NCBI GenBank assembly: GCA_017643215.1
Contig: JAEPNV010000011.1
Location: forward strand, 62,001-126,000
Length of the DNA: 64,000 nt
Source: Roseibium sp.
Lineage (GTDB): Bacteria; Pseudomonadota; Alphaproteobacteria; Rhizobiales; Stappiaceae
Direction of reading: 5' to 3'
This document shows, one piece after another, positions 33,995 through 44,556 of this stretch; position 1 is the first letter of the stretch, and every line of letters starts with the position of its first letter. Both the position numbers and the translations under genes were made by a program. Under the pieces are notes generated by a model. The model ran no database searches. It was given only the letters and a program-made list of their open reading frames with translations, and was not told the origin of the DNA.

Positions 33995-34960
33995 TCACGC
34001 CTTGACGGCGGCCTCTTGCGCTTCCGCGGCCGGCTCCGCTTGTTCCCCGCTGTCGGAGTCTGTTGGTGTTTCGGATGGATCCTCCGCGCCGGCGACCGGC
34101 GGCGGCTGGATTTCGCGTTTCATCAACAGGCCGCAGATCCGCGCGATCGTCTCTTTCAGGTCATGGCGGGTGACCACCATGTCGACCATGCCGTGCTCCA
34201 AAAGGTATTCGGCGCTTTGAAAGCCGTCCGGGAGCTTTTCGCGGATGGTCTGTTCGATCACCCGGCGGCCGGCAAATCCGATCTGGGCCCCGGGTTCTGC
34301 GATGTGAACATCGCCGAGCATGGCATAGGACGCGGAAACGCCGCCGGTGGTCGGATTGGTCAGCACGACAATATAAGGGAGATTTTCCTCCCGCAGCATT
34401 TGAACCCCGACGGTCGTGCGCGGCATTTGCATCAGGGACAGGATGCCTTCCTGCATGCGTGCCCCGCCCGACGCGGCAAACAGCACAAACGGCGTCTTGT
34501 CCGCGACGGCTTTTTCCATGCCCGTCAGGATCGCCTCGCCGGCCGCCATGCCTAAGGATCCGCCCATAAAGGCAAAATCCTGAACGGCCGCCGTCATGTC
34601 CATGCCGTTCACCTGGCCTTGAGCGACATGCACGGCATCCATCTCGCCGGTTTTGGCCCGGTTTTCCTTCAAACGGTCGCTGTAGCGCTTGGTATCCCGG
34701 AACTTGAGCGGATCGGCCTGGACGTCAGGCGTTTCCAGCTTCCGGTAGTCGCCGCCATCAAAGAAGATTTCCAGGCGCTTCTTGGCCGGAATCCGCATGT
34801 GGTGCCCGGAACTGGGCACGACCCATAAATTGGCTTCCAGATCCCGGTGAAACACCATCTCGCCCGTTTCCGGGCATTTGATCCAAAGGTTTTCCGGAAC
34901 TTCCCGCTTCTTCAAAAGATCGCGGATTTTTGGCCGGACGAGGGAATTGATCCAGTTCAC
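33995..34960 (-). CDS. accD: Acetyl-CoA carboxylase carboxyltransferase subunit beta
   Basis: With AccA, transfers the carboxyl group from carboxybiotin to acetyl-CoA, giving malonyl-CoA for fatty acids. The crotonase-fold core shows [60 protein letters not shown] and [20 protein letters not shown]. The N-terminal zinc ribbon expected in Escherichia coli AccD (four Cys) is degenerate: only one Cys remains in [20 protein letters not shown]. The C-terminal ~40 residues are Glu/Ala-rich. It lies 60 bases after trpA. Confidence 0.95.
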   Translation of the reverse strand: MNWINSLVRPKIRDLLKKREVPENLWIKCPETGEMVFHRDLEANLWVVPSSGHHMRIPAKKRLEIFFDGGDYRKLETPDVQADPLKFRDTKRYSDRLKENRAKTGEMDAVHVAQGQVNGMDMTAAVQDFAFMGGSLGMAAGEAILTGMEKAVADKTPFVLFAASGGARMQEGILSLMQMPRTTVGVQMLREENLPYIVVLTNPTTGGVSASYAMLGDVHIAEPGAQIGFAGRRVIEQTIREKLPDGFQSAEYLLEHGMVDMVVTRHDLKETIARICGLLMKREIQPPPVAGAEDPSETPTDSDSGEQAEPAAEAQEAAVKA

Positions 34961-35020
34961 AAGAAGCGGGTCCGTCTGTTGGTTCGAACGTGTGGCGGAT
35001 ATCTCACTTGGGCTGTTGTC

Positions 35021-35854
35021 TCACGCCGACCGCGCGCGGGCAACACCGCCGGCAAGGTCCGAAACAAGCGTGGTTACCGCCGAAACGGTCCGGTCGGTGG
35101 CTCTGCCGGCATCGTCCAGACTGTCACGGATGGCGTTGACCAGCACCGTCCCGACAACGACACCGTCGGCATCCTTGCCAATCATGGCGGCCTGGTCGGC
35201 GGTCTTTATGCCGAAGCCGACCGCCACGGGCAAGCGCGTGTGTCCCTTGATCCGGTTGACTGCCGTCGTCACACGGCCGGTATTGGCGATCGCCGCGCCG
35301 GTGATGCCGGTGACCGACACGTAATAGACAAATCCAGATGTGTTGGCGAGAACGGCCGGAAGCCGACGATCGTCCGTTGTTGGCGTGGCCAGGCGAATGA
35401 AATTCAGTCCGGCCTCGAGGGCGGGAAGGCACAATTCGTCATCGGCTTCCGGCGGGATATCAACCACGATCAGTCCGTCGACACCCGCATCGCGGGCCTC
35501 GGCCACGAAGTTCTTCGGATCGCGCACGTAAATCGGATTGTAATACCCCATCAGGACGATGGGTGTGTCGGCGTCCTTTTGACGGAACGCGCGGACCATC
35601 TGCAGCGTCTTGTCCATGGTCTGGCCGCTTTTCAGCGCGCGCTGCGTGGCCTGCTGGATCGGCACACCTTCGGCCATCGGATCGGAAAACGGCATGCCGA
35701 GTTCAATCACATCCGCGCCGGCCGCCGGCAGGGCGTCCAGAACCGCCTGGGACGTGGCAAGATCCGGGTCGCCAGCGGTGATGAACGTCACCAGGGCCGG
35801 CCGTCCGGCCGCAGCACAGGCCTTAAAGCGCCGATCGATACGCGTTTCCGACAT
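35021..35854 (-). CDS. trpA: Tryptophan synthase alpha chain
   Basis: Cleaves indole-3-glycerol phosphate and channels indole to TrpB. 277 residues, TIM barrel, with the catalytic Glu in [20 protein letters not shown], the catalytic Asp region [31 protein letters not shown] and [20 protein letters not shown]. Unlike many relatives where trpB and trpA are adjacent, here trpB ends 938 bases upstream and two small genes lie between them. Confidence 0.96.
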   Translation of the reverse strand: MSETRIDRRFKACAAAGRPALVTFITAGDPDLATSQAVLDALPAAGADVIELGMPFSDPMAEGVPIQQATQRALKSGQTMDKTLQMVRAFRQKDADTPIVLMGYYNPIYVRDPKNFVAEARDAGVDGLIVVDIPPEADDELCLPALEAGLNFIRLATPTTDDRRLPAVLANTSGFVYYVSVTGITGAAIANTGRVTTAVNRIKGHTRLPVAVGFGIKTADQAAMIGKDADGVVVGTVLVNAIRDSLDDAGRATDRTVSAVTTLVSDLAGGVARARSA

Positions 35855-35987
35855 TCCTGATCATCCTTGCACAGCGTCTGTTGGGGCCGCTTGGCTTTGC
35901 AGGGATGTAGGGGGGCGGTGGAGGCGCTGTCAATCCGTCAGCGCGTCCGCGAGCCGGATTCGCCAGCCTCTGAAGGGAAAATGGACT

Positions 35988-36224
35988 TTACGACCCCATC
36001 TGCCGGGTTTCGAAGACCTGCCGATAGACGGCCCCTGCGATCTGTTCGCGGGTCAAGCCCTTTTTCGCAAGCTCAGCTTCGGTCAACCGGTCATAGGCGT
36101 CAAAAAGAGCGGCCGCCTCGCGGGCGCGCTTCAGATCTTCAAACAACCGGCCAAGACCACGGGCCGCAGCCGATGCCGCGTCGGTCAGCGCTTCAAGAGG
36201 GGAGACGGTGTGTGTGGCAGCCAT
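35988..36224 (-). CDS. Small DUF1127-like protein
   Basis: A 78-residue helical protein whose C-terminal part (FDAYDRLTEAELAKKGLTRE, then QIAGAVYRQVF) resembles the short DUF1127 motif in which 'L(T/S)D.EL...GL.R.(D/E)I' recurs. In relatives, such proteins bind RNA or affect phosphate and carbon metabolism. ATG 36224 is preceded by AAGGAGC at a good distance, which decided the start. It lies between trpB and trpA, on the same strand. Confidence 0.65.
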   Translation of the reverse strand: MAATHTVSPLEALTDAASAAARGLGRLFEDLKRAREAAALFDAYDRLTEAELAKKGLTREQIAGAVYRQVFETRQMGS

Positions 36225-36463
36225 TTCAATGCTCCTTGGTTTGGAGACGGTGCGGAAAGAACCGCGCTTGTGACCTGAACATAAGAGCATGTTGCGCCGC
36301 AGCAATATCACTTGCCGGGACCCTGGATTGCAGTCATTGCATGTCATCCACCTCACGCGGCACTGATATGCAAAAGCCGACTAGCCATGCGCACAAAGTG
36401 CGCCTATATTTTCGATGAACTGGCACTGAGTGCGCTTTTACGAACAACAATTTGGAGGAACCC

Positions 36464-36685
36464 ATGGCCCATCGTCATGCGTCACCCGGCCTCCATCATG
36501 GCCTCGCGCGCGCCTGGAAATCGGTCCGCGATTTCAAGCTCACGGCCGAACCGGCCCGCGATCCGTGGACCGAGCGGACCTATCAGGCAGGCCGTCTGGC
36601 ACAACAGGCCAAGCAGCTGGATGCCCGGGGCCGCCAGGAGTTGCTTTTGGCCGGTCTGGCAGGCCTGGGTTTCGGCCGCCGGTAA
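36464..36685 (+). CDS. Small hypothetical protein (73 residues)
   Basis: ATG 36464 follows a strong GGAGG with 5 bases between. The product is basic and helical (GLARAWKSVRDFKLTAEPAR, YQAGRLAQQAKQLDARGRQE), with no Cys, membrane segment or known family. It runs against the trp genes on the opposite strand and starts about 240 bases from the DUF1127-like gene, so the two diverge from a shared A+T-rich promoter region (36225-36463). Good start signals favour a real gene. Confidence 0.5.
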   Translation: MAHRHASPGLHHGLARAWKSVRDFKLTAEPARDPWTERTYQAGRLAQQAKQLDARGRQELLLAGLAGLGFGRR

Positions 36686-36792
36686 CGCACCAGGGCAAAG
36701 ATCCACCGCGGCAGAAACGCCTGTGGCAAACGGCTGCCGGTCAGGTATCCATCATGATCTTTGGAGTTCGCCGCGCGGCTGAACCGTGATGA

Positions 36793-38007
36793 CTAGAGAT
36801 CGAAACCAAGCATTTCGCCGACAGCGAACACATCCTTGTCGCCCCGGCCGCACAGGTTCATCACCAGGATCTGGTCCTTGTCCATTTGCGGGGCGAGCTT
36901 GACGACCTGGGCAAGGGCGTGCGCCGGCTCCAGAGCCGGAATGATGCCTTCCACCTTGGTGAGAAGCTGGAACGCCTCCAGGGCCTCATCGTCCATGATC
37001 GGCACATAATTCACACGGCCAATATCCTTCAGCCAGGAATGCTCCGGGCCGATCCCCGGATAATCAAGACCGGCCGATATGGAATGGCCTTCCAGGATCT
37101 GGCCGTCGTCATCCTGGAGAAGGAAGGTGCGGTTGCCGTGCAGAACGCCGGGTTTTCCGGCATTGAGCGACGCGCAGTGCTCCTCGCCGTCAAGGCCCCG
37201 GCCGCCGGCTTCCACGCCGTAGATCTTGACGTCCTTATCATCGAGGAACGGATGGAACATGCCGATGGCGTTCGATCCGCCGCCGACAGACGCAACGAGC
37301 ACGTCCGGCAGCCGCCCCTCGGCGTCCAGAATCTGGTCACGCAGTTCCTTGCCGATCACCGACTGGAAATCGCGGACCATTTCCGGATAGGGATGCGGCC
37401 CCGCCGCGGTGCCGATCAGATAATAAGTGTTGTCGACATTGGTTACCCAATCGCGCAGCGCTTCGTTCATAGCGTCTTTCAGCGTTCCAGCGCCGGCGGT
37501 CACGGGGATGATTTCCGCGCCGAGGAGCTTCATCCGGAAAACGTTCGGCTTCTGCCGCTCCACGTCGGTCTCACCCATATAGACCACGCAGGGAAGGCCA
37601 AACCGGGCGCAGACCGTGGCCGTTGCCACGCCATGCTGTCCCGCGCCCGTCTCGGCGATGATCCGGGTCTTACCCATCCGCTTGGCGAGCAGGATCTGGC
37701 CGAGGCAATTGTTGATCTTGTGCGAGCCGGTGTGGTTCAGCTCATCGCGCTTGAAATAGATCTTTGCCCCGCCCAGGTGCTCGGTCAGCCGTTCAGCGAA
37801 ATAAAGCGGCGAGGGACGGCCGGTGTAGTGGGTGTTCAGGCTTTCGACCTCGGCGGCGAAAGCCGGGTCGTTCCTTGCCGCCTCATAGGCCTTTTCCAGA
37901 TCGAGGATCAGCGGCATCAGGGTTTCGGCGACATACCGGCCGCCAAAAATACCGAAATGGCCGCGTTCGTCCGGTCCGGTCCGGATGCTGTTTGCCATTA
38001 TGGTCAT
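36793..38007 (-). CDS. trpB: Tryptophan synthase beta chain
   Basis: PLP enzyme that joins indole and serine to form tryptophan. 404 residues with the PLP Lys in [20 protein letters not shown], the Glu/GAGQHG stretch [20 protein letters not shown], phosphate-binding [18 protein letters not shown] and the late [21 protein letters not shown] 38007 or the Met at 37998 ([16 protein letters not shown]) may be used. It starts 6 bases after the trpF stop, so these two are co-transcribed. Confidence 0.96.
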   Translation of the reverse strand: MTIMANSIRTGPDERGHFGIFGGRYVAETLMPLILDLEKAYEAARNDPAFAAEVESLNTHYTGRPSPLYFAERLTEHLGGAKIYFKRDELNHTGSHKINNCLGQILLAKRMGKTRIIAETGAGQHGVATATVCARFGLPCVVYMGETDVERQKPNVFRMKLLGAEIIPVTAGAGTLKDAMNEALRDWVTNVDNTYYLIGTAAGPHPYPEMVRDFQSVIGKELRDQILDAEGRLPDVLVASVGGGSNAIGMFHPFLDDKDVKIYGVEAGGRGLDGEEHCASLNAGKPGVLHGNRTFLLQDDDGQILEGHSISAGLDYPGIGPEHSWLKDIGRVNYVPIMDDEALEAFQLLTKVEGIIPALEPAHALAQVVKLAPQMDKDQILVMNLCGRGDKDVFAVGEMLGFDL

Positions 38008-38013
38008 CGCCGC

Positions 38014-38673
38014 TCAACTCCCTGACACAGTGGCGCCCCGGGCCGCGGCCACGAACGCGCGAATGAGGTCCTCGTCCTTGATGCCCTTGTCCCGCTCCAC
38101 CCCGGAAGAGACATCGATGCCCGGCGCGCCGCTGAGCCGCATCGCCTCGGCGACGTTGGAGGCATCAAGCCCCCCCGAAAGCATGAAGGGCTTTGCAAGG
38201 TCAAGGTCCTTCAGCAGGGTCCAGTCAAACGACACACCGTTGCCGCCGGGCAGGTCGGACCCTTCAGGTGGTTTGGCATCAAACAGAAAACGGTCCGCGA
38301 CCTGCTCATAGGCGCGCGCCTTCTCAATGTCCTCCGGCGCCGATATACCCAGTGCCTTCATGGCTTTAACGCCGTGCATCACCTTTGCCAAGGCCAACGC
38401 CTCGGGCGGTTCCGAGCCATGGAACTGGATCCAGTCGGGCGCGACCAGTTCCTTGATCCGCGACAATCCGTCCAGATCCATGTCGACCGTCACGGCGACG
38501 ATCTCCGCCTTGCCGCGCGCCTGGTCCGCCAGCCGGCAGGCGTCCGACAAGGAGACATGGCGCGGGCTCTTGGGAAAGAACATTAGCCCGACCATGTCGG
38601 CCCCGGCATCCAGCGCCGCTTCCATGGTGTCCGGCGTGGACAGGCCGCAGATTTTGATCGATGTGTCACTCAT
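38014..38673 (-). CDS. trpF: Phosphoribosylanthranilate isomerase
   Basis: Third step of tryptophan synthesis (PRA to CdRP). 219-residue TIM barrel: IKICGLSTPDTMEAALDAGA with the catalytic Cys, GLMFFPKSPRHVSLSDACRL, WIQFHGSEPPEALALAK, catalytic Asp/phosphate region FMLSGGLDASNVAEAM and GIDVSSGVERDKGIKDEDLI. ATG 38673 (MSDTSIKICG) was chosen over 38697 as nearer the family. First gene of trpF-trpB. Confidence 0.95.
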   Translation of the reverse strand: MSDTSIKICGLSTPDTMEAALDAGADMVGLMFFPKSPRHVSLSDACRLADQARGKAEIVAVTVDMDLDGLSRIKELVAPDWIQFHGSEPPEALALAKVMHGVKAMKALGISAPEDIEKARAYEQVADRFLFDAKPPEGSDLPGGNGVSFDWTLLKDLDLAKPFMLSGGLDASNVAEAMRLSGAPGIDVSSGVERDKGIKDEDLIRAFVAAARGATVSGS

Positions 38674-38757
38674 GGTCTCGAGATATCGCGGTTTCAAAGG
38701 TGATTGTCAAAGACACCGGGCGGAAGGGAAGCTTGGCCGACATCTCCCCAAATGCGT

Positions 38758-38833
38758 GTCATCCCGGACGCAGCAACGCGGAGATCCGGGGTCCACTAGG
38801 CCCTGTGGGCCCCGGCTCGCCGGCCGGGGTGAC
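38758..38833. repeat. Dispersed palindromic intergenic repeat
   Basis: The unit begins GTCATCCCGG and ends CCGGGGTGAC, which are nearly complementary, with internal dyads such as GATCCGGGGTCC and GGGCCCCGG. The 15 bases at 38796-38810 (CTAGGCCCTGTGGGC) are identical to part of the moeB/secB terminator. It lies between trpF and maeB with no gene. It looks like a REP-type element of the kind scattered through alphaproteobacterial genomes. Confidence 0.6.
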
Positions 38834-38859
38834 GTCTGCTCCAAGGGCGGAGACACCGT

Positions 38860-41139
38860 CTACGTCACATTATACGCCGCGATGGCGGCCATATTGACGA
38901 TGTCGGAATCCTTGGCGCCCATGGGCAGGATCTGCACCGGGCGGTCGAGACCGACAAGCAGCGGCCCGATCACGGTCGAGCCGCCCAGCTCCTGCAGCAT
39001 CTTGGTGGAGATCGACGCGGAGTGGAAGGCCGGCATGACCAGGACATTGGCCGGACCGCTCAAGCGGCAGAATGGATAGACCGCCATTTTGTCCATGTTA
39101 AGCGCCACGTCGGCCGCCATGTCGCCGTCATACTCGAAATCGACACGGCGCCGGTCGAGGATGCGCACCGCCTCCTGAACCTTTTCGGAGCGCTCGCCCC
39201 TAGGGTGACCAAACGTGGAATAGGCGAGCATGGCCACCCGCGGCTCATAACCGAGCTTGCGCGCCACATGGGCCGCCTCCTCGGCGATATCGGCAAGCTC
39301 TTCGGCCGTCGGCATGTCGATCACGGCCGTGTCGGCGATCAGCACCGTCCGGCCGCGGGCGAGCACCATCGACACACCGATCACCCGGTGGCCCGGCTTT
39401 TCATCCAGGCACGCCCGGACCGTGTCGAGCACCACGGAGTAATTCCGAGTCAGACCGGTCACCATGGCATCGGCGTCGCCGCGCGCGACCATGATCGCGC
39501 CCCAGTAATTGCGGTCATTGTTGACCATGCGCTGGCAGTCGCGGAGCAGGTAGCCTTTGCGCTGCAGGCGGCCATAGAGATAGTTGGCATAGTCGGTGTT
39601 ACTGTTCGACACGCGCGCATTCTGGATCTGGATGCCCGGCCTGTTGACGTCGACGCCCGCCTGCTGGGCCATCGTCCGGATTTCGTCCTCGCGGCCGATC
39701 AGGATCGCCTCTCCCAGCCCCTGGTTCACGAAGCTCGTCGCCGCGCGGATCACCGGCTCTTCCTCGCCCTCGGCAAACACCACCTTCTTGGGCTGCTGCC
39801 GGATCTTGGAGAAGATGCGCTGCAAGGTCCCGGCGACCGGATCCCGGCGGGCGGACAGCTCGTGGCGGTAGGCATCCATGTCGATGATCGGCCGGCGGGC
39901 AACGCCGCTGTCCATGGCGGCCTGGGCGACGGCCGGCGGAATGGCGTGGATCAGCCGCGGATCGAACGGCACGGGAATGATGTATTCGGGACCGAATTTC
40001 GGCCGGTTGCCGCGATAGGCGGCGGCCACCTCGTCCGGTACCTCCTCACGGGCGAGATCGGCAAGGGCCCGCGCGCAGGCGACCTTCATCTCGTCGTTGA
40101 TCGTCGTCGCCTGCACGTCGAGTGCGCCCCGGAAAATATACGGAAACCCGAGGACATTGTTGACCTGGTTCGGATAATCGGACCGTCCGGTCGCGACAAT
40201 CGCATCATCGCGCACTTCGGCAGCTTCTTCCGGCGTGATTTCCGGATCGGGATTGGCCATGGCGAAAATGATCGGATTGGGCGCCATGGCCTTCAACATG
40301 TCGGCGGTCAGCGCGCCCTTGACCGACACGCCGAGGAACACGTCCGCGCCCTTGACCGCGTCGTAGAGCGAACGGGCGTCGGTCTCGACGGCATGGGCGG
40401 ACTTCCACTGGTTCATGCCTGCCTCGCGGCCCTTGTAGATAACGCCTTTCGTGTCGCACAAAATGACGTTCTCATTGGGAATGCCCATCGCCTTGACGAG
40501 TTCGATACAGGCAATGCCGGCGGCGCCCGCGCCGTTGCACACCACCTTGGTGTCCTTCATATCCCGGCCGGTCATGTGAAGCGCGTTGATGAGGCCTGCC
40601 GCCGCGATGATCGCCGTCCCGTGCTGATCGTCATGGAAGACGGGAATGTCCATCAGCTCCCGCAGGCGCTGCTCGATGATGAAACAGTCCGGCGCCTTGA
40701 TGTCCTCCAGATTGATGCCGCCGAAGGACGGTCCGAGATACCGGACGGAATTAATGAATTCATCGACATCCCCGGTATCGACTTCCAGATCGATGGAATC
40801 GACGTCGGCGAACCGCTTGAACAGCACCGCCTTGCCTTCCATCACCGGCTTGGACGCCAGGGCGCCGAGATTGCCGAGCCCCAGGATGGCCGAACCGTTG
40901 GAAATCACCGCGACCAGATTGCCGCGCGTCGTGTAGTCGAAGGCGCGGCTTGCATCATCGGCGATCGCCAGGACCGGCACCGCCACGCCCGGCGAATAGG
41001 CAAGCGAAAGATCGCGCTGTGTCGCCATCGGTTTCGTCGGTGAGATTTCCAGTTTTCCGGGCCGGCCGTCCCGGTGAAAGTTCAGCGCTTCCTGGTCGGT
41101 GAAGCTGATGGCGGTCTTCGACGATTCTTTCGCGGACAT
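38860..41139 (-). CDS. maeB: NAD(P)-dependent malic enzyme with C-terminal phosphotransacetylase-like domain
   Basis: Oxidatively decarboxylates malate to pyruvate. Residues 1-~430 are the malic enzyme (DLSLAYSPGVAVPVLAIADD, FDYTTRGNLVAVISNGSAIL, VVCNGAGAAGIACIELVKAM for NAD(P) binding, ALDVQATTINDEMKVACARA). Residues ~435-759 resemble phosphate acetyltransferase (KVVFAEGEEEPVIRAATSFV, NYWGAIMVARGDADAMVTGL, VLVMPAFHSASISTKMLQEL). In rhizobial relatives that domain is not catalytic but binds acetyl-CoA as an allosteric signal. ATG 41139 (MSAKESSKTAISF) is preferred; the frame extends 30 codons further. Divergent from mutS. Confidence 0.94.
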   Translation of the reverse strand: MSAKESSKTAISFTDQEALNFHRDGRPGKLEISPTKPMATQRDLSLAYSPGVAVPVLAIADDASRAFDYTTRGNLVAVISNGSAILGLGNLGALASKPVMEGKAVLFKRFADVDSIDLEVDTGDVDEFINSVRYLGPSFGGINLEDIKAPDCFIIEQRLRELMDIPVFHDDQHGTAIIAAAGLINALHMTGRDMKDTKVVCNGAGAAGIACIELVKAMGIPNENVILCDTKGVIYKGREAGMNQWKSAHAVETDARSLYDAVKGADVFLGVSVKGALTADMLKAMAPNPIIFAMANPDPEITPEEAAEVRDDAIVATGRSDYPNQVNNVLGFPYIFRGALDVQATTINDEMKVACARALADLAREEVPDEVAAAYRGNRPKFGPEYIIPVPFDPRLIHAIPPAVAQAAMDSGVARRPIIDMDAYRHELSARRDPVAGTLQRIFSKIRQQPKKVVFAEGEEEPVIRAATSFVNQGLGEAILIGREDEIRTMAQQAGVDVNRPGIQIQNARVSNSNTDYANYLYGRLQRKGYLLRDCQRMVNNDRNYWGAIMVARGDADAMVTGLTRNYSVVLDTVRACLDEKPGHRVIGVSMVLARGRTVLIADTAVIDMPTAEELADIAEEAAHVARKLGYEPRVAMLAYSTFGHPRGERSEKVQEAVRILDRRRVDFEYDGDMAADVALNMDKMAVYPFCRLSGPANVLVMPAFHSASISTKMLQELGGSTVIGPLLVGLDRPVQILPMGAKDSDIVNMAAIAAYNVT

Positions 41140-41271
41140 GGAGAGGGCGCTTCCTAGGCTGTTTTTATAAGGCAGGCGGGCGATGACCTTATCCCCTGGA
41201 ATTTGACCGCTCAAGGCGCGATCGGTCATACCATTTGTGAAAGGATGAAAAGGGTTTGCTAGTTTCGGCGC

Positions 41272-43986
41272 ATGTCACAGGCAACTGCGAAACCGTCTCC
41301 GGCGACTGACGCCAAAGTCACGCCGATGATGGCCCAGTACATCGAGATCAAGACCGCCAATCCAGACAGTCTGCTGTTTTACCGGATGGGCGATTTTTAC
41401 GAGCTCTTCTTCGAGGACGCGGAAGTCGCCTCACGCGCGCTCGGCATTACCCTGACCAAACGCGGCAAACACCAGGGCGCGGACATCCCCATGTGCGGGG
41501 TGCCGGTGCACGCGGCCGACGATTACTTGCAAAAACTTATCGCGCTCGGCCACCGGGTGTCCGTCTGCGAGCAGACCGAAGATCCCGCGGAAGCCAAAAA
41601 GCGCGGTTCCAAGGCCGTCGTGCGGCGGGATGTCGTCCGGCTGGTGACGCCCGGCACCTTGACCGAGGACCGGCTTCTGGAGTCCGGCGCCAACAACTAT
41701 CTGGCGGCACTTACCCGCCTTCGCGCCGGGTCGATGGCCGGAGAAGCGGTCTTTGGTCTTGCCTGGATTGACATGTCCACCGGCGGATTTCACGTCGCCG
41801 AGACGGGGTCTGAGCGGCTGGCCGCCGATCTTGCGCAAATCGCGCCGCGCGAACTCATACTGGCCGACACTCTGTTGCAGGAGCCCGAGCTGCGGATGCT
41901 GGCCGAACAGGCCGGCGGCGCCCTTTCGCCGGTGCCGCGGGCGTTTTTTGACGGATCGACCGCTGCGGACCGGCTCGCCCGCTATTTCGGCGTCAGAACT
42001 CTTGATGGGTTTGGGTCCTTTTCCCGCGCGGAACTCACCGCGGCGGCCGGTGTTCTCGCCTATATCGAAAAAACCCAGCTCGGCGAACGGCCGCCGCTCG
42101 ACCCGCCGACCCGGGAAGCGGCCGCCGGGCACATGCTGATCGATCCGGCGACCCGGGCCAATCTCGAACTGACCCGGACCTTGTCCGGGGAAAAACAAGG
42201 CAGCCTTCTGGCCACCATCGATAGGACAGTAACGGGTGCCGGGGCCCGGCTTCTGGCCGGCCGCCTGTCGGGCCCGCTCGTGGACCCGGACCGGATCGCC
42301 CAGCGTCATGATTCGGTGGAGTTTTTCCTTGCCAATGAAATCATGCGCGAAGGGTTGAGGCAGATCCTGAAATCGGCCCCGGACATGGCGCGGGCCCTGT
42401 CCCGCATCGCGCTTCACCGGGCGGGGCCGCGCGATATCCTTTCGATCGCCCGTGGCCTGGAGGCGGCGAGGGCCGCCCACGACCAAACGGCGGGCGGCGG
42501 ACCGGCGCCGGCGGAAATCGAGGCGGCGCGCGCCAGCCTTGAACGGGCGCCGCACGATCTTGGCGCGGAGCTTGCCGCGGCGATCAAGGACGAACCGCCG
42601 CTTCTAAAACGCGACGGCGGATTTGTTGCCTCCGGTTACAATGCCGATCTCGATGAACTCAGGGCGCTGCGCGATGAAAGCCGCAAGGTGATCGCGCGGC
42701 TCCAGGCCGAGTATTCCGAAGAGCTCGGCCTCCGCTCGCTCAAGATCAAACACAACAACGTCCTGGGCTGGTTCATCGAGGCGCCGACCGCCCAGACGGA
42801 AAAACTGACCACGGATCCGGCCCGATTCATTCACCGCCAGACGATGGCCGGTGCCATGCGGTTCACCACTTCGGAACTGGCCGATCTGGAAAGCAAGATT
42901 GCCAGCGCGGGCGACCGGGCGCTCGCGATTGAACGGGCGATCTTCGACCACCTCGCGGAGGCCATCGTCGCGGCCGGAGACGCCATCAAGGCCGCCGCGC
43001 GGGGCCTGAGCATCCTCGATGTGTCCGCCGCGCTCGCCAAATTGGCGCATGAGGAAGGCTACGCGCGCCCCGTGGTGGACGACAGCCGCGCCTTTGCCGT
43101 GACCGGCGGCCGGCACCCGGTCGTCGAACGGGCGCTCAAATCGGCCGGGGGCGACGGCTTTGTCGCGAACGATGCCGACCTTGGGCCGGCGGGCAGCGAT
43201 GAAACCGGCCGCATCTGGTTGATCACCGGACCCAACATGGCCGGTAAATCAACCTTCCTGCGCCAGAACGCATTGATCGCGGTGCTGGCGCAAATGGGGG
43301 CCTTCGTTCCCGCGTCAAGCGCCCATATCGGCGTCGTCGACCGGCTTTTTTCCCGTGTCGGCGCGGCGGACGATCTCGCCAGAGGCCGCTCCACCTTCAT
43401 GGTCGAAATGGTCGAGACCGCCGCCATCCTCAATCAGGCGGGCGACCGGTCGCTTGTCATTCTGGACGAGATTGGCCGGGGCACCGCCACATTCGACGGG
43501 TTGTCGATCGCCTGGGCGACGATCGAACATCTTCATGAGATCAACCAAGCGCGGGCGCTGTTTGCAACGCACTACCACGAGCTGACGGCGCTCGCCCAAA
43601 AGCTGGACCGTCTGTCCAACGCGACCGTCTCGGTCAAGGAGTGGAAAGGCGAGGTTATCTTTTTGCACGAAATCGTGCCCGGCGCCGCCGACCGGTCCTA
43701 TGGGATCCAGGTGGCGAAACTTGCCGGATTGCCGGCAAGCGTCGTCGAGCGGTCAAAACAAGTCCTCAGCCAGTTGGAGGAACAGGACCGGCGGGCGCCG
43801 GCCGAAAGCCTGATTGACGAGTTGCCGCTCTTCGCGGCCGTGCCCGCAGCGCCGGGCCACGGGCATCAACCGGTCCCTGATCCCGTGACTGAGCGTCTCG
43901 ACGCGCTTGACCCGGACGATATGACGCCGAAGCAAGCGCTCGACGCCTTGTATGCCCTCAAACGGGCCAAATCCGGCGGGACGTAG
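41272..43986 (+). CDS. mutS: DNA mismatch repair protein MutS
   Basis: Recognises mispairs and, as an ATP-driven clamp, recruits MutL. The mismatch-binding N-terminus has [14 protein letters not shown] (the Phe-x-Glu wedge sits in DFYELF). The ATPase domain has the Walker [41 protein letters not shown], Walker [16 protein letters not shown] and the His switch [13 protein letters not shown]. Length 904 is normal for alphaproteobacteria. The C-terminal [20 protein letters not shown] is the usual tetramer-forming end. Transcribed divergently from maeB. Confidence 0.97.
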   Translation: MSQATAKPSPATDAKVTPMMAQYIEIKTANPDSLLFYRMGDFYELFFEDAEVASRALGITLTKRGKHQGADIPMCGVPVHAADDYLQKLIALGHRVSVCEQTEDPAEAKKRGSKAVVRRDVVRLVTPGTLTEDRLLESGANNYLAALTRLRAGSMAGEAVFGLAWIDMSTGGFHVAETGSERLAADLAQIAPRELILADTLLQEPELRMLAEQAGGALSPVPRAFFDGSTAADRLARYFGVRTLDGFGSFSRAELTAAAGVLAYIEKTQLGERPPLDPPTREAAAGHMLIDPATRANLELTRTLSGEKQGSLLATIDRTVTGAGARLLAGRLSGPLVDPDRIAQRHDSVEFFLANEIMREGLRQILKSAPDMARALSRIALHRAGPRDILSIARGLEAARAAHDQTAGGGPAPAEIEAARASLERAPHDLGAELAAAIKDEPPLLKRDGGFVASGYNADLDELRALRDESRKVIARLQAEYSEELGLRSLKIKHNNVLGWFIEAPTAQTEKLTTDPARFIHRQTMAGAMRFTTSELADLESKIASAGDRALAIERAIFDHLAEAIVAAGDAIKAAARGLSILDVSAALAKLAHEEGYARPVVDDSRAFAVTGGRHPVVERALKSAGGDGFVANDADLGPAGSDETGRIWLITGPNMAGKSTFLRQNALIAVLAQMGAFVPASSAHIGVVDRLFSRVGAADDLARGRSTFMVEMVETAAILNQAGDRSLVILDEIGRGTATFDGLSIAWATIEHLHEINQARALFATHYHELTALAQKLDRLSNATVSVKEWKGEVIFLHEIVPGAADRSYGIQVAKLAGLPASVVERSKQVLSQLEEQDRRAPAESLIDELPLFAAVPAAPGHGHQPVPDPVTERLDALDPDDMTPKQALDALYALKRAKSGGT

Positions 43987-44006
43987 TGCCCGGCTTGGCG
44001 CCGGGA

Positions 44007-44330
44007 TCACCGGCCGTGATAGGCCTTGATCTCGGCGATCTCGAGCTGCATCGCCTTGAACAGGGCCAGGGCGTCCTTGTCCTTGTCAGACAACGGCTTT
44101 TTGAACTCCACCTGGTCGATCAGGATGTCCAGCACCTCGCTGATCCGGCCGATCTGCCGGCCGTAGCTGCCGACTTCGTTGAGAATTTCCTGTTCCACTT
44201 GCGGGGCGGACGACCGGCCAAGGTTGATGTTGATGAAACTGAATTGGTTTCCGATCGCCTTGAACATGTCCGACCAGGGATTGATCGATTGCACAACATC
44301 GCCGGACAAGGGCAATTTGAAGCTCGGCAT
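44007..44330 (-). CDS. Hypothetical protein (107 residues)
   Basis: A cytoplasmic, helical protein: PSFKLPLSGDVVQSINPWSD, FSFININLGRSSAPQVEQEI, then a predicted coiled-coil region GRISEVLDILIDQVEFKKPL and DKDALALFKAMQLEIAEIKA. ATG 44330 was chosen because GGAGA lies 6 bases before it; the frame extends further to 44414. It is convergent with mutS (20 bases). I do not recognise a family; the NQFSFININLG and KKPLSD stretches look conserved rather than random. Confidence 0.6.
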   Translation of the reverse strand: MPSFKLPLSGDVVQSINPWSDMFKAIGNQFSFININLGRSSAPQVEQEILNEVGSYGRQIGRISEVLDILIDQVEFKKPLSDKDKDALALFKAMQLEIAEIKAYHGR

Positions 44331-44556
44331 GGCGGTCTCCGCGCGTGAGAAAATTGGCTCTGCCATTAAGACGCGATGAATTGTGCAGCGCAACCTCATC
44401 CTTGGAAAGGCCATTTTGAGTGGCAGCAGACCGTAACCCGGTCCGAGGCGGATAGGCGCCGTGCAAAGGCGAGGTCCTCGACTTTTCCGGTGACCGCGTG
44501 GAACCTGGGGGATAAGGTCCGGTATTGCATACCTTTAGAACCTGGTTTTCATCCCA

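Noticed and set aside
39022..41043. 673-codon plus-strand open frame
   Set aside because: Antisense to maeB across its whole length; a by-product of high GC codon use.
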